From positions 428,752-492,751 of the forward strand of contig NZ_SODU01000004.1 in the NCBI RefSeq assembly GCF_004366075.1: a stretch of DNA of 64,000 nucleotides, read 5' to 3'. This document shows positions 50,098-59,500 of this stretch, one piece after another. Source of the stretch: Kribbella pratensis (GTDB lineage Bacteria > Actinomycetota > Actinomycetes > Propionibacteriales > Kribbellaceae). The first letter of the stretch is position 1. Each line of letters starts with the position of its first letter. A program made the translations under genes and the position numbers. The notes below the pieces were generated by a model. The model had not been told where the DNA came from. It did not search any database and saw nothing but the letters and a program-made list of their open reading frames with translations.

Positions 50098-51105
50098 ATG
50101 GCAGATTCGGCGTCCGAGCGGCCGGCGACCATCCACCAGGTAGCCAGCCTTGCCGGCGTGTCGCACACGACCGTGTCGCGGTACCTCCAGGACAAGGACA
50201 GCCTGAAGCCGAAGACCAGGATCAAGGTCGAGTACGCCGTGAAGACCCTCGACTACCGCCCCAACCTGGTGGCTCGATCCATGCGGACGCGGCACACGAA
50301 CCGGCTCGCGATCGTGCTTGCGTCAGGTGCGCACTTTCCCGGACGGCTGCTCGCCGCGGCATCGCGAACGGCGCACGACGCCGGGTACCAGGTCGAGATC
50401 GTCAGCGTCGAGGGCGGAGCCCGCGAGCGTTCGGAACGGATCGACGAGCTGGCCAGATCCGGCCAGGTCGAAGGCATCCTGGCCCTCTCGCCGATCAGCC
50501 TCAAGGGCAAGAACGCGTACCGGGTCCCGATCGTCGAGAACGGCACCTACGACGACAAGTTGCACGGCCTGGCGGAGCTCGCCGACGCCGGCGAGATCCG
50601 CGAGATCATCGAGTACCTGGTCTCCTTGGGGCACCGGAGGTTCCTGCACGTCGCCGGCGCCCAGAACTTCGCCTCCGCCCGCAACCGGAAGAGCGTCTAT
50701 CTCGAGACGATCGAACGCCTCGGACTCGAATCGGTCGGAGCCGTCGACGGTGACTGGTCGGCCCAGTCCGGTTTCGACGCGATCACCGCCCTGCCCGCCG
50801 ACTGCGGCGTCACCGCGGTCGTGGCGGCCAACGACGTCGTCGCCATGGGGGTGATCCGCGGCGCGCTCTCCCGCGGCTGGAAGGTGCCCGACGACCTCAG
50901 CGTCTTCGGCTGGGACGACGAGGAAATCGGCCGCTTCGCGACCCCGTCGCTGTCGACCGTGGCCGTCGACCGCGAGGCCCAGGGCCGCGCCGCGATCCAT
51001 CAACTCGTCGCCGAAATCCGCGGCGAACCGGCCCCGCGGCCGATGCTCCGGACCATCAACCACCTCGTCTACCGAGAATCAACCGCCCCACCACCCCACC
51101 ACTAG
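50098..51105 (+). CDS. LacI family transcriptional regulator
   Basis: The 335-aa LacI/GalR regulator has a helix-turn-helix (TIHQVASLAGVSHTTVSRYL), hinge region (RPNLVARSMRTRHTN) and sugar-binding domain with AANDVVAMGVIRGAL and DLSVFGWDDEEIG. ATG 50098 follows AGAGGTG closely; GTG 50092 is the other option. Divergent placement implies control of the Gfo/Idh/MocA gene and itself. Confidence 0.9.
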   Translation: MADSASERPATIHQVASLAGVSHTTVSRYLQDKDSLKPKTRIKVEYAVKTLDYRPNLVARSMRTRHTNRLAIVLASGAHFPGRLLAAASRTAHDAGYQVEIVSVEGGARERSERIDELARSGQVEGILALSPISLKGKNAYRVPIVENGTYDDKLHGLAELADAGEIREIIEYLVSLGHRRFLHVAGAQNFASARNRKSVYLETIERLGLESVGAVDGDWSAQSGFDAITALPADCGVTAVVAANDVVAMGVIRGALSRGWKVPDDLSVFGWDDEEIGRFATPSLSTVAVDREAQGRAAIHQLVAEIRGEPAPRPMLRTINHLVYRESTAPPPHH

Positions 51106-51136
51106 CCGGCCCGACCGCGGCCAACAGGTCAGGAGG

Positions 51137-51487
51137 TCAGGAGCCTTCGGCAGAACGCTCCGCGGCCTCGGCGGCCTCCTTGATGGTGGCCAGCCGCCGG
51201 TCCCAGTCGGCCGCGAGCGCAGACATCCACTGCGCCGTTGCGTTCAGCATCGCGGGCCGTACCGAGTACCGCACCTCCCGCCCGATCCGGCTGCCGGAGA
51301 CGAGCCCGACGGCATCCAGCACCGAGAGATGCTTGACCACCGCCTGTCGCGAGACCGGCAGTCGCTCGGCGAGCGTCGTCGCGGTCGCTTCGCCCTGTAC
51401 GGCGAGCAGATCCAGCAGCCGGCGGCGCGTCGGATCGGCCAATGCGGCCAGAACACCGTCGACAGCCTCGGTATCACTACTGGTCAC
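51137..51487 (-). CDS. ArsR family repressor
   Basis: The 116-aa winged-helix protein shows ALADPTRRRLLDLLAVQGEATATTLAERLPVSRQAVVKHL and a wing REVRYSV. No metal-binding cysteines are present, so it is the type paired with SRPBCC proteins rather than a metal sensor. GTG 51487 overlaps the SRPBCC stop (GTGA). It is the third gene of an MFS-SRPBCC-ArsR unit and the likely binder of the two 24-bp inverted repeats in it. Confidence 0.88.
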   Translation of the reverse strand: MTSSDTEAVDGVLAALADPTRRRLLDLLAVQGEATATTLAERLPVSRQAVVKHLSVLDAVGLVSGSRIGREVRYSVRPAMLNATAQWMSALAADWDRRLATIKEAAEAAERSAEGS

Positions 51488-51930
51488 ACGGATGATTCTT
51501 CCGCGCGCTTCTTCAGAGCGTCCAGTTCCATCGGCCAACCGCCCGAGTTGTCCTTCACCGCCTGGTCGCGGAGATCCGCGGACCCGGACAGTGCCGCGAA
51601 GCCGCTTTCCACGACGCTGAGGCGCGTCTGGTCACCTTCGGACCTGAGCGTGAACTCGACGAGCGTGCTGTTGTCGTCCCGCAGCTCCTGTCCCGGGAAC
51701 GCGCTCGCCCACCGATAGGCGAGGTACGTCGGCGGATCGACCTTCTCGACCCGCACCGGGAAGTCGCCGTACTCGGGGTTCTTCGCCAGCAGCGTCTCGC
51801 CTTCCCGGGCCACGGTTCCCGGCAGGGTCGCCTTGTCGGCAACCCAGAACCCAGGCTCCGCGACCAGCGACCACACCCGCTCCAGCGGCGCCGCAATCAG
51901 AACATCCCGCTCGATTCGATCGTTGCTCAT
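51484..51930 (-). CDS. SRPBCC (AHSA1-type) domain protein
   Basis: The 148-aa START-like protein begins DRIERDVLIAAPLERVWSLVAEP and ends with the long C-terminal helix GGWPMELDALKKRAEE. Such proteins bind a hydrophobic ligand in a deep pocket and often sit beside an ArsR repressor. Its ATG overlaps the MFS stop by 4 bp, and its stop overlaps the ArsR start, so all three genes are coupled. Confidence 0.88.
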   Translation of the reverse strand: MSNDRIERDVLIAAPLERVWSLVAEPGFWVADKATLPGTVAREGETLLAKNPEYGDFPVRVEKVDPPTYLAYRWASAFPGQELRDDNSTLVEFTLRSEGDQTRLSVVESGFAALSGSADLRDQAVKDNSGGWPMELDALKKRAEESSV

Positions 51931-53351
51931 CCCACGAACTCCTTGTCGTCATCATTGACCTGCAACCCCACGGTTGCAGGTATGTCGCGCCGGCGCAACC
52001 CGACCCACACGAGACCGGCGCTCACAACCGTCACGGCCACATTCAGGCACAGGGCGAGATGGATGCCGGTCAGCTCCAGCTCCTGGGTGGCCGCAATCGC
52101 ACTCAGGACCGGGATACCGATCGAGATCGCCACCTGCTGAGTCATCGACGTCAGCCCCGTGGCCAGACCCTGCTCCTCGTCGGGCAGGCCCGACGTACCT
52201 GTCACCGTGTACGCGACGATCGAGGCCACGTGCCCGAAGAACCCGACGAACAAGGCAGGAACCAGGATCGCGAGTGCAGCCCGGTTCACACCGAGGAACA
52301 TCAGCGGGAAGGTCGCCACGGCCTGCACCAGCATCGCCACCGTCAGAACTTTGCGTACGCCGAAGCGCCCGATCACCCGCCCGGCGATCACACCGGCCGC
52401 CACAGCAGCCAAACCCGGGATCCCGAAGATCAAGCCGGTGGCCAGCGGGGAGAACGCCAGGACGTGCTGCAGGTACAGCGTCATCAGGAAGATCATCCCG
52501 GTCTCCATCGCGAAGACCACGAGTCCGGCATAGTTGCCCCACTTCACCGTCGGCCGGCTGAGAATGCGCAGCGGGGCCAGTGGCGCGGAGGCCCGCAGTT
52601 CGATGGCCCAGAAGGCGGCAAGGAGCAGGACTCCGATCACCGCGGCGAGCAAGCTCTTCTCGACCACTGCGTAGATCACGGCCAGGAGACCGGCCGAGAC
52701 GCTGGCCGCACCAGGCACGTCGAGTGCAACCCGCTGTGGTACGCGGCTCTCGCTGATCACAAACGGCGTACACACCAACACGAGTACCGCGACCGGAATG
52801 TTGATCCAGAACGCCGCCCGCCAACTCAGGAGGCTCACCAGCGTGCCGCCGACCAGTGCCCCGACAGTGAAGCCGCCGGAGAGTAGCGCACCGTTGATAC
52901 CCAGGGCGCGTTCCCGTACGGCGCCTTCGGCGAACGTGGTGGTGAGAAGAGACATCGCCGCGGGCAGGGCTAGCGCAGTAGCCAGGCCCTGCAGCGCGCG
53001 GGCGGTCAACAGCAGCTCGGCACTCGTGGCTAGGCCGCCGAGGAGCGAGGCCACAGCCAGCACGACCATGCCCGCCATGAACAGCTTGCGGCGTCCGAAC
53101 AGGTCGGCCACCCGGCCGAACAGCAACGCGAATCCCGCCGAAGGAAGCATGTAGGCAGCGGTGATCCACGGGAAGTCCGCGACCGCCATGCCGACGCCGG
53201 CACCGGTGTCCGGGAGCGCCACGTTCAGGATCGAGAAGTCGACGGACACCATGAAGCCCGCCAGCAGAAGGACAGAGAGAACCATCCGCTGCCTGCTGGT
53301 GAAACGTAGCCGCGGCGGCGCTGTGTCGATAGTCAAGGACTGCTCCTCCAT
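51927..53351 (-). CDS. MFS transporter (DHA2-like drug efflux type)
   Basis: The 474-aa transporter has about 12-14 membrane helices, the MFS loop RVADLFGRRKLFMAG, and a motif-C-like NGALLSGGFTVGALVGG. The NVALPDTGAGVGM start of helix 1 is typical of DHA2 drug/H+ antiporters. ATG 53351 is preferred over 53387 because the 24-bp operator-like repeat at 53380-53403 would otherwise lie in the coding sequence. A role in exporting a compound also sensed by the ArsR/SRPBCC pair is likely. Confidence 0.87.
   Translation of the reverse strand: MEEQSLTIDTAPPRLRFTSRQRMVLSVLLLAGFMVSVDFSILNVALPDTGAGVGMAVADFPWITAAYMLPSAGFALLFGRVADLFGRRKLFMAGMVVLAVASLLGGLATSAELLLTARALQGLATALALPAAMSLLTTTFAEGAVRERALGINGALLSGGFTVGALVGGTLVSLLSWRAAFWINIPVAVLVLVCTPFVISESRVPQRVALDVPGAASVSAGLLAVIYAVVEKSLLAAVIGVLLLAAFWAIELRASAPLAPLRILSRPTVKWGNYAGLVVFAMETGMIFLMTLYLQHVLAFSPLATGLIFGIPGLAAVAAGVIAGRVIGRFGVRKVLTVAMLVQAVATFPLMFLGVNRAALAILVPALFVGFFGHVASIVAYTVTGTSGLPDEEQGLATGLTSMTQQVAISIGIPVLSAIAATQELELTGIHLALCLNVAVTVVSAGLVWVGLRRRDIPATVGLQVNDDDKEFVG
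51958..51981. promoter_or_regulatory. 24-bp inverted repeat upstream of the SRPBCC-ArsR genes
   Basis: ACCTGCAA and TTGCAGGT are perfect 8-bp arms around CCCCACGG. It ends 28 bp before the SRPBCC ATG, inside the last codons of the MFS gene. Twenty of 24 positions match the repeat at 53380-53403. Confidence 0.65.
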
Positions 53352-53379
53352 CAGATGGGCTCCGCTCCCGGGGAACGGA

Positions 53380-53403
53380 ACGTGCAACCCCAGGATTGCA
53401 CGT
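53380..53403. promoter_or_regulatory. 24-bp inverted repeat upstream of the MFS gene
   Basis: ACGTGCAA and TTGCACGT are perfect 8-bp arms around CCCCAGGA. It begins 29 bp before the MFS ATG, the same distance as its partner repeat from the SRPBCC ATG. The shared core is TGCAACCCCA-N-G-R-TTGCA. Confidence 0.7.
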
Positions 53404-53415
53404 CATTCTCCCGAA

Positions 53416-53435
53416 GCGCAACTGTGAAGTTGCGC
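53416..53435. promoter_or_regulatory. Inverted repeat GCGCAAC/GTTGCGC
   Basis: Seven-base arms enclose TGTGAA just outside the MFS operator. The GCAAC/GTTGC core partly resembles the neighbouring repeat, so it may be an auxiliary operator. A weak hairpin with no T-tract is the alternative. Confidence 0.35.
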
Positions 53436-53468
53436 CTGGAGTCGTCGCGGCAGAGCGAAATTTTCGTG

Positions 53469-53480
53469 GCAAGCGGTTGC
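53469..53480. promoter_or_regulatory. LacI-like operator upstream of the polysaccharide-degrading genes
   Basis: GCAAGCGGTTGC is a near-palindrome with central CG and GCAA/TTGC arms, close to the LacI-family consensus. It is 70 bp before the beta-helix enzyme's ATG. No dedicated regulator gene is adjacent. Confidence 0.4.
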
Positions 53481-53550
53481 TATTGATCGGCCCCGGTTCT
53501 CCGGACAAGGTTTCAGGGCCTTCCGCCGGAGATGCCCAAGGAGCTTGAAG

Positions 53551-55311
53551 ATGACCGCAGACCTCACGCGCCGCCGCCTGCTCCAAGCAGCCGGGGCGAC
53601 CGTTGCCGCCGGCTACGTCACGTCCGCAGCAGGGACCGCGACAGCCACCCCCGCACCCGCTCCACCGCTGGTCACCTACCCGATTCCGGCCGGGATAGCA
53701 CAGGCGTCCACCTTCGAGGTCAAGGTCCGTACGGCGGCCGGCGGGTGGACCCCGGTGCCGACGTACTCGGTCAACCTCAAGCAGATCAACGCGACGACCG
53801 GCGCCGGCCAGGTGCTGAAGTCGTCGATGGCGTACTTCGACTTCGCCGATTCGGTCGAGGTCCGGGTCAGGTACAAGAAGGGCACCATCGATACCGCCCG
53901 GATCCGGCCACTGTCCCTGGGGATCGAACCGGTCATCGACGACGAGAGCACGTTGCTCTTCACGCTCACCGAACCGAGCAAGATCGTGGTCGAGGTGAAC
54001 GGCGAGATCTTCGACTGCCTGCACCTGCTCGCCCGCGCGATCGAGACCGACGTACCCTCCCCCGACGACCCGGACGTCATCTACTTCGGCCCCGGCGTGC
54101 ACACGACCGCGACCGGTCAGCTGGAGGTTCCGAGCGGGAAGACGGTCTACCTGGCCGGCGGCGCCGTACTGAAGACCTCGGTGATCTTCAAGAACGTCAC
54201 GAACGCCGGCCTGACCGGACGCGGTGTCATCTACGGCACCAACGGCGGCGGCTGCACCATCGTCAGCTCGAAGAACATCCGCGTCGACGGCATCTCGATG
54301 CTCGATCTGACGACCGGCTACGCGATCACCGCGGGGATGTCCGAACAGGTCGCGATCACCGACTTCGGCTACTTCAGCGCGGGCCAGTGGGGCGACGGGA
54401 TCGACATCTTCTCCAGTAGCGACGTGTTGATCGACAACTCGTTCCTGCGCTGTTCCGACGACTGCATCGCGCTCTACACGCACCGCTGGGACTACTACGG
54501 CGACACCCGGAACATCACCATCTCCAACTCGAGCCTCTGGGCGGACGTCGCACACCCGATCAACATCGGCACCCACGGCAACACGGCCGATCCCGAGGTG
54601 CTGGAGAACATCACGATCAGCAACGTGGACGTCCTCGACCATCGCGAACCGCAGAAGTGGTACCAGGGAGCGATCGCGCTCAACCCCGGCGACAGCAACC
54701 TCGTCCGGAACGTGCGGATCGAGAACGTGCGGGTGGAGGACTTCCGCTGGGGTCAGTTCATCCATCTACGCGTTGCCTACAACAAGTCCTACAACACCTC
54801 GGCCGGCCGCGGCATCGAGGGCGTCTACGTCAAGAACCTGACCTACACGGGCAAGAACGCGGAGACCGCGATGATGCTCGGGTACGACGAGGCGCGCGGC
54901 ATCAAGGACGTGACGTTCCAGAACCTCGTGGTCAACGGCACCGTGATGGCCTCGACCATGCGCAAGCCCGGGTGGTTCACGGTCGCCGACATGGTCAACA
55001 TGCATGTCAACGAGCACGTGACCAATCTGCGCTGGCTGGACGCAGCCACCGCCCCCACAACAACGCCTCCAACGATCACGACCGCCGACAGCGGGAACCT
55101 CACCGCAGGCGTACCGGTTGTCCTCACGATCAGCGCAACCGGCTTCCCCACCGGTTTCGACGCCCAGAATCTCCCGACGGGACTCACCGTCGACAAGACG
55201 ACCGGCGTCATCACCGGCGCCCCGACCAGCCCCGGCACGTACAACGCGAACCTGAGCGTCACCAACGTCGCCGGGACCATCACCAAGAGCCTCATCCTTA
55301 CCGTGCGCTGA
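53551..55311 (+). CDS. Secreted GH28-like beta-helix glycosidase with C-terminal Ig domain
   Basis: The 586-aa protein has a Tat signal peptide (TRRRLLQAAGATVAAGYV). A right-handed beta-helix at about residues 130-485 carries polygalacturonase-like motifs WGDGIDIFSSSDVLI and CSDDCIALY, where the paired aspartates are the expected catalytic residues, then INIGTHGNT. A putative Ig (He_PIG-type) domain occupies about 500-586. AAGGAG precedes ATG 53551. It would cut an acidic or branched polysaccharide outside the cell. The linked lyase genes suggest a uronic-acid polymer. Confidence 0.78.
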   Translation: MTADLTRRRLLQAAGATVAAGYVTSAAGTATATPAPAPPLVTYPIPAGIAQASTFEVKVRTAAGGWTPVPTYSVNLKQINATTGAGQVLKSSMAYFDFADSVEVRVRYKKGTIDTARIRPLSLGIEPVIDDESTLLFTLTEPSKIVVEVNGEIFDCLHLLARAIETDVPSPDDPDVIYFGPGVHTTATGQLEVPSGKTVYLAGGAVLKTSVIFKNVTNAGLTGRGVIYGTNGGGCTIVSSKNIRVDGISMLDLTTGYAITAGMSEQVAITDFGYFSAGQWGDGIDIFSSSDVLIDNSFLRCSDDCIALYTHRWDYYGDTRNITISNSSLWADVAHPINIGTHGNTADPEVLENITISNVDVLDHREPQKWYQGAIALNPGDSNLVRNVRIENVRVEDFRWGQFIHLRVAYNKSYNTSAGRGIEGVYVKNLTYTGKNAETAMMLGYDEARGIKDVTFQNLVVNGTVMASTMRKPGWFTVADMVNMHVNEHVTNLRWLDAATAPTTTPPTITTADSGNLTAGVPVVLTISATGFPTGFDAQNLPTGLTVDKTTGVITGAPTSPGTYNANLSVTNVAGTITKSLILTVR

Positions 55312-55349
55312 ACGCCGGCGTACACACCACCGCCCCGAAGGAGAAGGAC

Positions 55350-56570
55350 ATGCACGAGAGGGAGATCGATCGACGTACTGTTCTGAAAGCCGCCGGAGGT
55401 GTGGCCGCTGCGGGAGTAGCGGCCATGGCCGGCGTCACCGCACTCGACCGGCGCGCGGACGCCGCACCGGCCACCTTCACCCACCCCGGAGCGCTGCACA
55501 ACTGGGGCGACCTCAATCGGGCCAAGGTCCGGGTGGCGGCGGGCGATGATCCGTGGCTGTCCGGATGGAACCGCTTGACCGCCAACTCGCATGCGCAGTC
55601 CACCTGGACACCGAGGCCGCAGGCAACGATCATCCGCGGCGGCACCGGCGAGAACTACACCATCCTCTACAACGACATCCATGCCGCCTACCAGAACGCA
55701 CTGCGCTGGTGGGTCCAGGGCTCGACCGCGCACGGCGACTGCGCGCGCAACATCCTCAACGCCTGGTCGGCCACCTTGACCACGGTCACCGGTAACGCGG
55801 ACCGGTTCCTGGCGGCCGGCATCTACGGGTACCAGTTCGCGAATGTCGCCGAGCTCCTGCGCGGTTACCCGGGCTTCGACCTGGCGCGGTTCAAGACGAT
55901 GATGCTCAACGTCTTCTATCCCATGAACAACTCGTTCCTGACCAACCACAACGACGCCTGCATCACGAACTACTGGGCCAACTGGGATCTGTGCACCATG
56001 AACTCGATCCTTGCCATCGGCATCCTCTGCGACGACGCCGCGAAGTACGACCAGGCCGTCAACTACTTCAAGAACGGCGCCGGCAACGGTTCGATCAAGC
56101 ATGCGGTGCCGTTCGTGTACGACGACCAGGGCCTGGCGCAGTGGCAGGAGTCGGGACGCGACCAGGGCCACACCATGATGGGTATGGGCCAGATGGGGGC
56201 GTTCTGTGAGATGGCCTGGAACCAGGGTGACGACCTGTACGGGTACGACAACAACCGCTTCCTGAAGGCAGCGCAGTACGTCGCGAAGTACAACCTCGGC
56301 CAGGACGTGCCGTTCACGAAGTACACCTGGGGCACCGGCCAGAACTGTGCCTATCAGGAACACACTGTCATCTCCAGCGCGAGCCGCGGCCAACTCCGGC
56401 CGGTGTGGGAGATCCTGCACTTCCACTACACCAGGCGCAAGTACCTCTCGGTGCCCTACATCTCGGCGATGGCCGCTCAGGTCCGCCCCGAGGGCGGAGG
56501 CGGCGACTACGGCTCGACGAGCGGCGGCTTCGACCAGACCGGCTTCGGCACCCTGGCCTACGCCAAGTAG
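55350..56570 (+). CDS. Secreted alginate-lyase-fold polysaccharide lyase
   Basis: The 406-aa protein has a Tat-type signal (EIDRRTVLKAAGGVAAAGVA) and an alpha/alpha-barrel alginate_lyase-type domain. Key segments are NDIHAAYQNALRWWVQGS, HNDACITNYWANWDLCTMNS (Asn/His/Tyr/Trp-rich active-site cleft), QWQESGRDQGHTMMGMGQMG and YGYDNNRFLKAAQYVAKYN. The pattern resembles PL38-like uronan lyases; the exact PL family is uncertain. It lies 38 bp after the beta-helix gene in one transcription unit. Its 3' end overlaps the convergent large lyase gene by 13 bp. Confidence 0.78.
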   Translation: MHEREIDRRTVLKAAGGVAAAGVAAMAGVTALDRRADAAPATFTHPGALHNWGDLNRAKVRVAAGDDPWLSGWNRLTANSHAQSTWTPRPQATIIRGGTGENYTILYNDIHAAYQNALRWWVQGSTAHGDCARNILNAWSATLTTVTGNADRFLAAGIYGYQFANVAELLRGYPGFDLARFKTMMLNVFYPMNNSFLTNHNDACITNYWANWDLCTMNSILAIGILCDDAAKYDQAVNYFKNGAGNGSIKHAVPFVYDDQGLAQWQESGRDQGHTMMGMGQMGAFCEMAWNQGDDLYGYDNNRFLKAAQYVAKYNLGQDVPFTKYTWGTGQNCAYQEHTVISSASRGQLRPVWEILHFHYTRRKYLSVPYISAMAAQVRPEGGGGDYGSTSGGFDQTGFGTLAYAK

Positions 56571-59500
56571 ACCTCGTCGAAGACGGCGGTGCTGAGCGCG
56601 AACGGTGCGCCGGAGACAACGGCCAGACCTACGTAGTACGGCGCGGAGCCGAAGGTCTCGATCAGTCCCGGCGCACCGATCGGCGTCCAGCTCTGGCCAT
56701 CGCTGGAAACCTCGGCAGAAAACGTGTTCCCGGTACGCCGGATGCGCAACCAGCTGGGCGCACCGGTACCGGGCGTCGTCACGAGGCCGGTCGCCACGCG
56801 GAGCCGCTGAACGAACTGTGGCGTCCCGCCGGCGAGCACCACCCCCGACAACTGGTCGAACGGTGACAGCGACTTGGTCATCAGTAGGCCCACCCGGGCG
56901 GCATCGCCCCGACTCACAACGCGCGCCGTGAACGTCGCGTCCCCGGTCACTGCCTGGTAGACGTACTGGGCCGTCATGCCCTGCCCGATCACGTTCAGAT
57001 CCGAGCCGGCGCCCCGGACTGTGAACTGCCCCGTCGTGTCGCTGTAGCTGGTGATCCCCGGTGTCCGGATCGCGACAGCGCTGAAGCTCCCGAGCTGCCG
57101 CTCGTCCAGCACGTAGTCACCGATATCGGCGTACTGCCATGGCGCCGGCGGAGGTGCTCCAACAGTCAGCGTGACTTCCGCGGAGTCCGCGCCGGAGGCA
57201 TTGCGCGCGGAGACACCCAACTTGGCCGTCCCGGCCCTGAGCGGCCTGCCGCTGATGACACCGGTCTTCCGGTCCAGGGAGAGACCGTCCGGGAGGCCGG
57301 TCACCGCGAAGTTGATCGGATCGTTGCTAGCGGCAACCCGGAAGCGGAACTCCGCGCCGGTGTTCGCGAACGCGGATCCGGCGCTCGTGATCGACGGCAC
57401 GGCCGGCGCCGGCATTGTCATCGTCAGTTTCGCCGAGTCGGGTCCGGTCCCGGCGGCATTCGTCTTCGCGACCACGTAGTCGTAGCTCTCACCCGGCACC
57501 GCGTTGACGTCCCGGTAGCGGGTCTCCACGCCGAACCCGATCGGCGCCACGCCGGAGGCGATCGCCCGGTACGGCCCATCGGCGTGCCGCCGCTTGACGG
57601 TGTACGTCGCCGCCACGTCCAGATCGGACCACGCCAGCTCGATCGCACTGCCGGCGCTCCCGGCCCGCAGTTCACCCAGCGGTGCGGACGGGAGCTCGCC
57701 CGACCAATCCTGAACGGTCACGTTGTCGAAGGCTGCTGTGGTCGACTCGGCGTACGGCGCGTCGACGCCGATCCCCGCGCAGACCGCGAGGCCCGCGTAG
57801 ACGTCACGGCCGAGGTTGATCCGGGACGTGCCGACCTCGGTCCAGGTGCTGCCGTTCGGCGAGATGAGCCCGGTCAGGACGTCTCCCCTACGGACGAGCC
57901 TGACCCAGTACGGTCGCCGCAGCCGGTAGCCGTCGCTCGCCGCTTCGACGTACGGCGGCGGCAATGGGGTCGCGGACTGCGGCAGCGTTCCGAGATCGGA
58001 GATCGGAAAGCCCGCGTTGACGGTGATGCAGTGCTGTTGGGTCGGCGGTACGACGGTGCTGCCGGTCGCGACCGTGGAGCCCCCGCCGACGGGCCGTACC
58101 GTCCACACACCGCTCCAGGTGTGCAGCGGCAGCCCTTTGATCAGCATCGAGGCATGCGCCGAGGACGCGGACATACTCTGCCGCATCATCACGCCGATGG
58201 TCGCGTACTGCGAACTCACCGGGTGCACCACCCGTGCGGTGATTACCCCGTCACCACGCAACGGCACGTAGACGAGCCGGAAACTGTCCTGCTCACCACC
58301 GATGTCCGTACCGCCTGCTTCGACGGTGAACCTTTCCCCGTCGAATCCTGTAGCGCCCGGAGCCGCCACCTGGCCGATGTCCTCGCTCACCCAAGGATCC
58401 GGGCGCGCGATCGTCACGGGCAGCGACTCACTGCTAGAGCCGGCTTGGTTCTCTGCCCGAACCTTGTAGGAGTACGTCGTCCGGCCGCGGGCGGAGGCAT
58501 CGCTCCACGTCGTCGACCGGATGCCTTCGGCCACGACCGCGTAGTCACCCGCGCGGCCTGTCGCTCTGCTGATCGTGTAGCTACTCGCGGCCACGCCGCT
58601 GCGCGGTTCGACAGACTCCGCCCAGGTCAGTACGACGCCGGCGTCGGAACTCCGCGCCGTCAGGCCGCTCGGAGCGCCGGGTGCCGCGTCGGGCGCAGAT
58701 CTGGGGACGACCGGACGCGCCTGAGTGAAGGTGCCCCAAGCGGGGTGGTCGTCGCTGTTCCCCTCGACGAAGCGCGTACCGCCGGCGCCACGGAACACCA
58801 CCCGTTCGACGTTCGGCGCGGACAGTCCGCGCCGACTGACGTAGTGGGCGTAGGCAAGTTCGTAGATCGGCTGGAACGCACCACGGTTGGTCGTCGAGAT
58901 CGCCGTCTTGAGGTACTTCCCGGTGCGGTCGAGGTCGACGGCGAACGGCACAGAATCGTCGCCCAGGTTGTAGCGAGCGGTGTACTCGAAGCCGTGGAGG
59001 ATCCTGTTGCCCTGATGACCGAACAGGTCGATCCCCTGGTTCCAGGCGACCGCGGCACAGTTGGCGAGCAGGCCGAGCGCCAACTGCGCGTAGGACTGCG
59101 ATCGGCCGCTCTCTTGTCCCTGACCGGTCGCCGACACGACGATGTGCTCGATGCGGCCGTTGCCCGCACCGGCCACGGCGTACCGCACCGCGTTCTCGAG
59201 CATTACCCGGTCGTCGCAGAACACGGCGATCGCCAGGATCGCCTGCAGAGCGGCGAGATCCCAGTTGCCGTTGGCAAACAACGCGTTGCCGGACACGGCC
59301 GGGTACCAGACCTTGCGGAACGACTCCGCACACCGGAGGACAGCAGCAGGCGACCACCCGTCGTACCCGCTGTGCCTGAGGATCTCGGCGGCGTTCGCGA
59401 ACTTGAAGACCTGCAGCCCGACGCCGAGTTGCCCGTCCGCACCGGTGATCGCGGTCAGACTGTTCGACCAGGCGTCAAGGATGTCCCGCGCCTTGTCCGC

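Noticed and set aside
53352..53387. Upstream start of the MFS gene at 53387
   Set aside because: It would place the 24-bp operator-like repeat in the coding region; ATG 53351 keeps the same repeat-to-start distance as the partner site.
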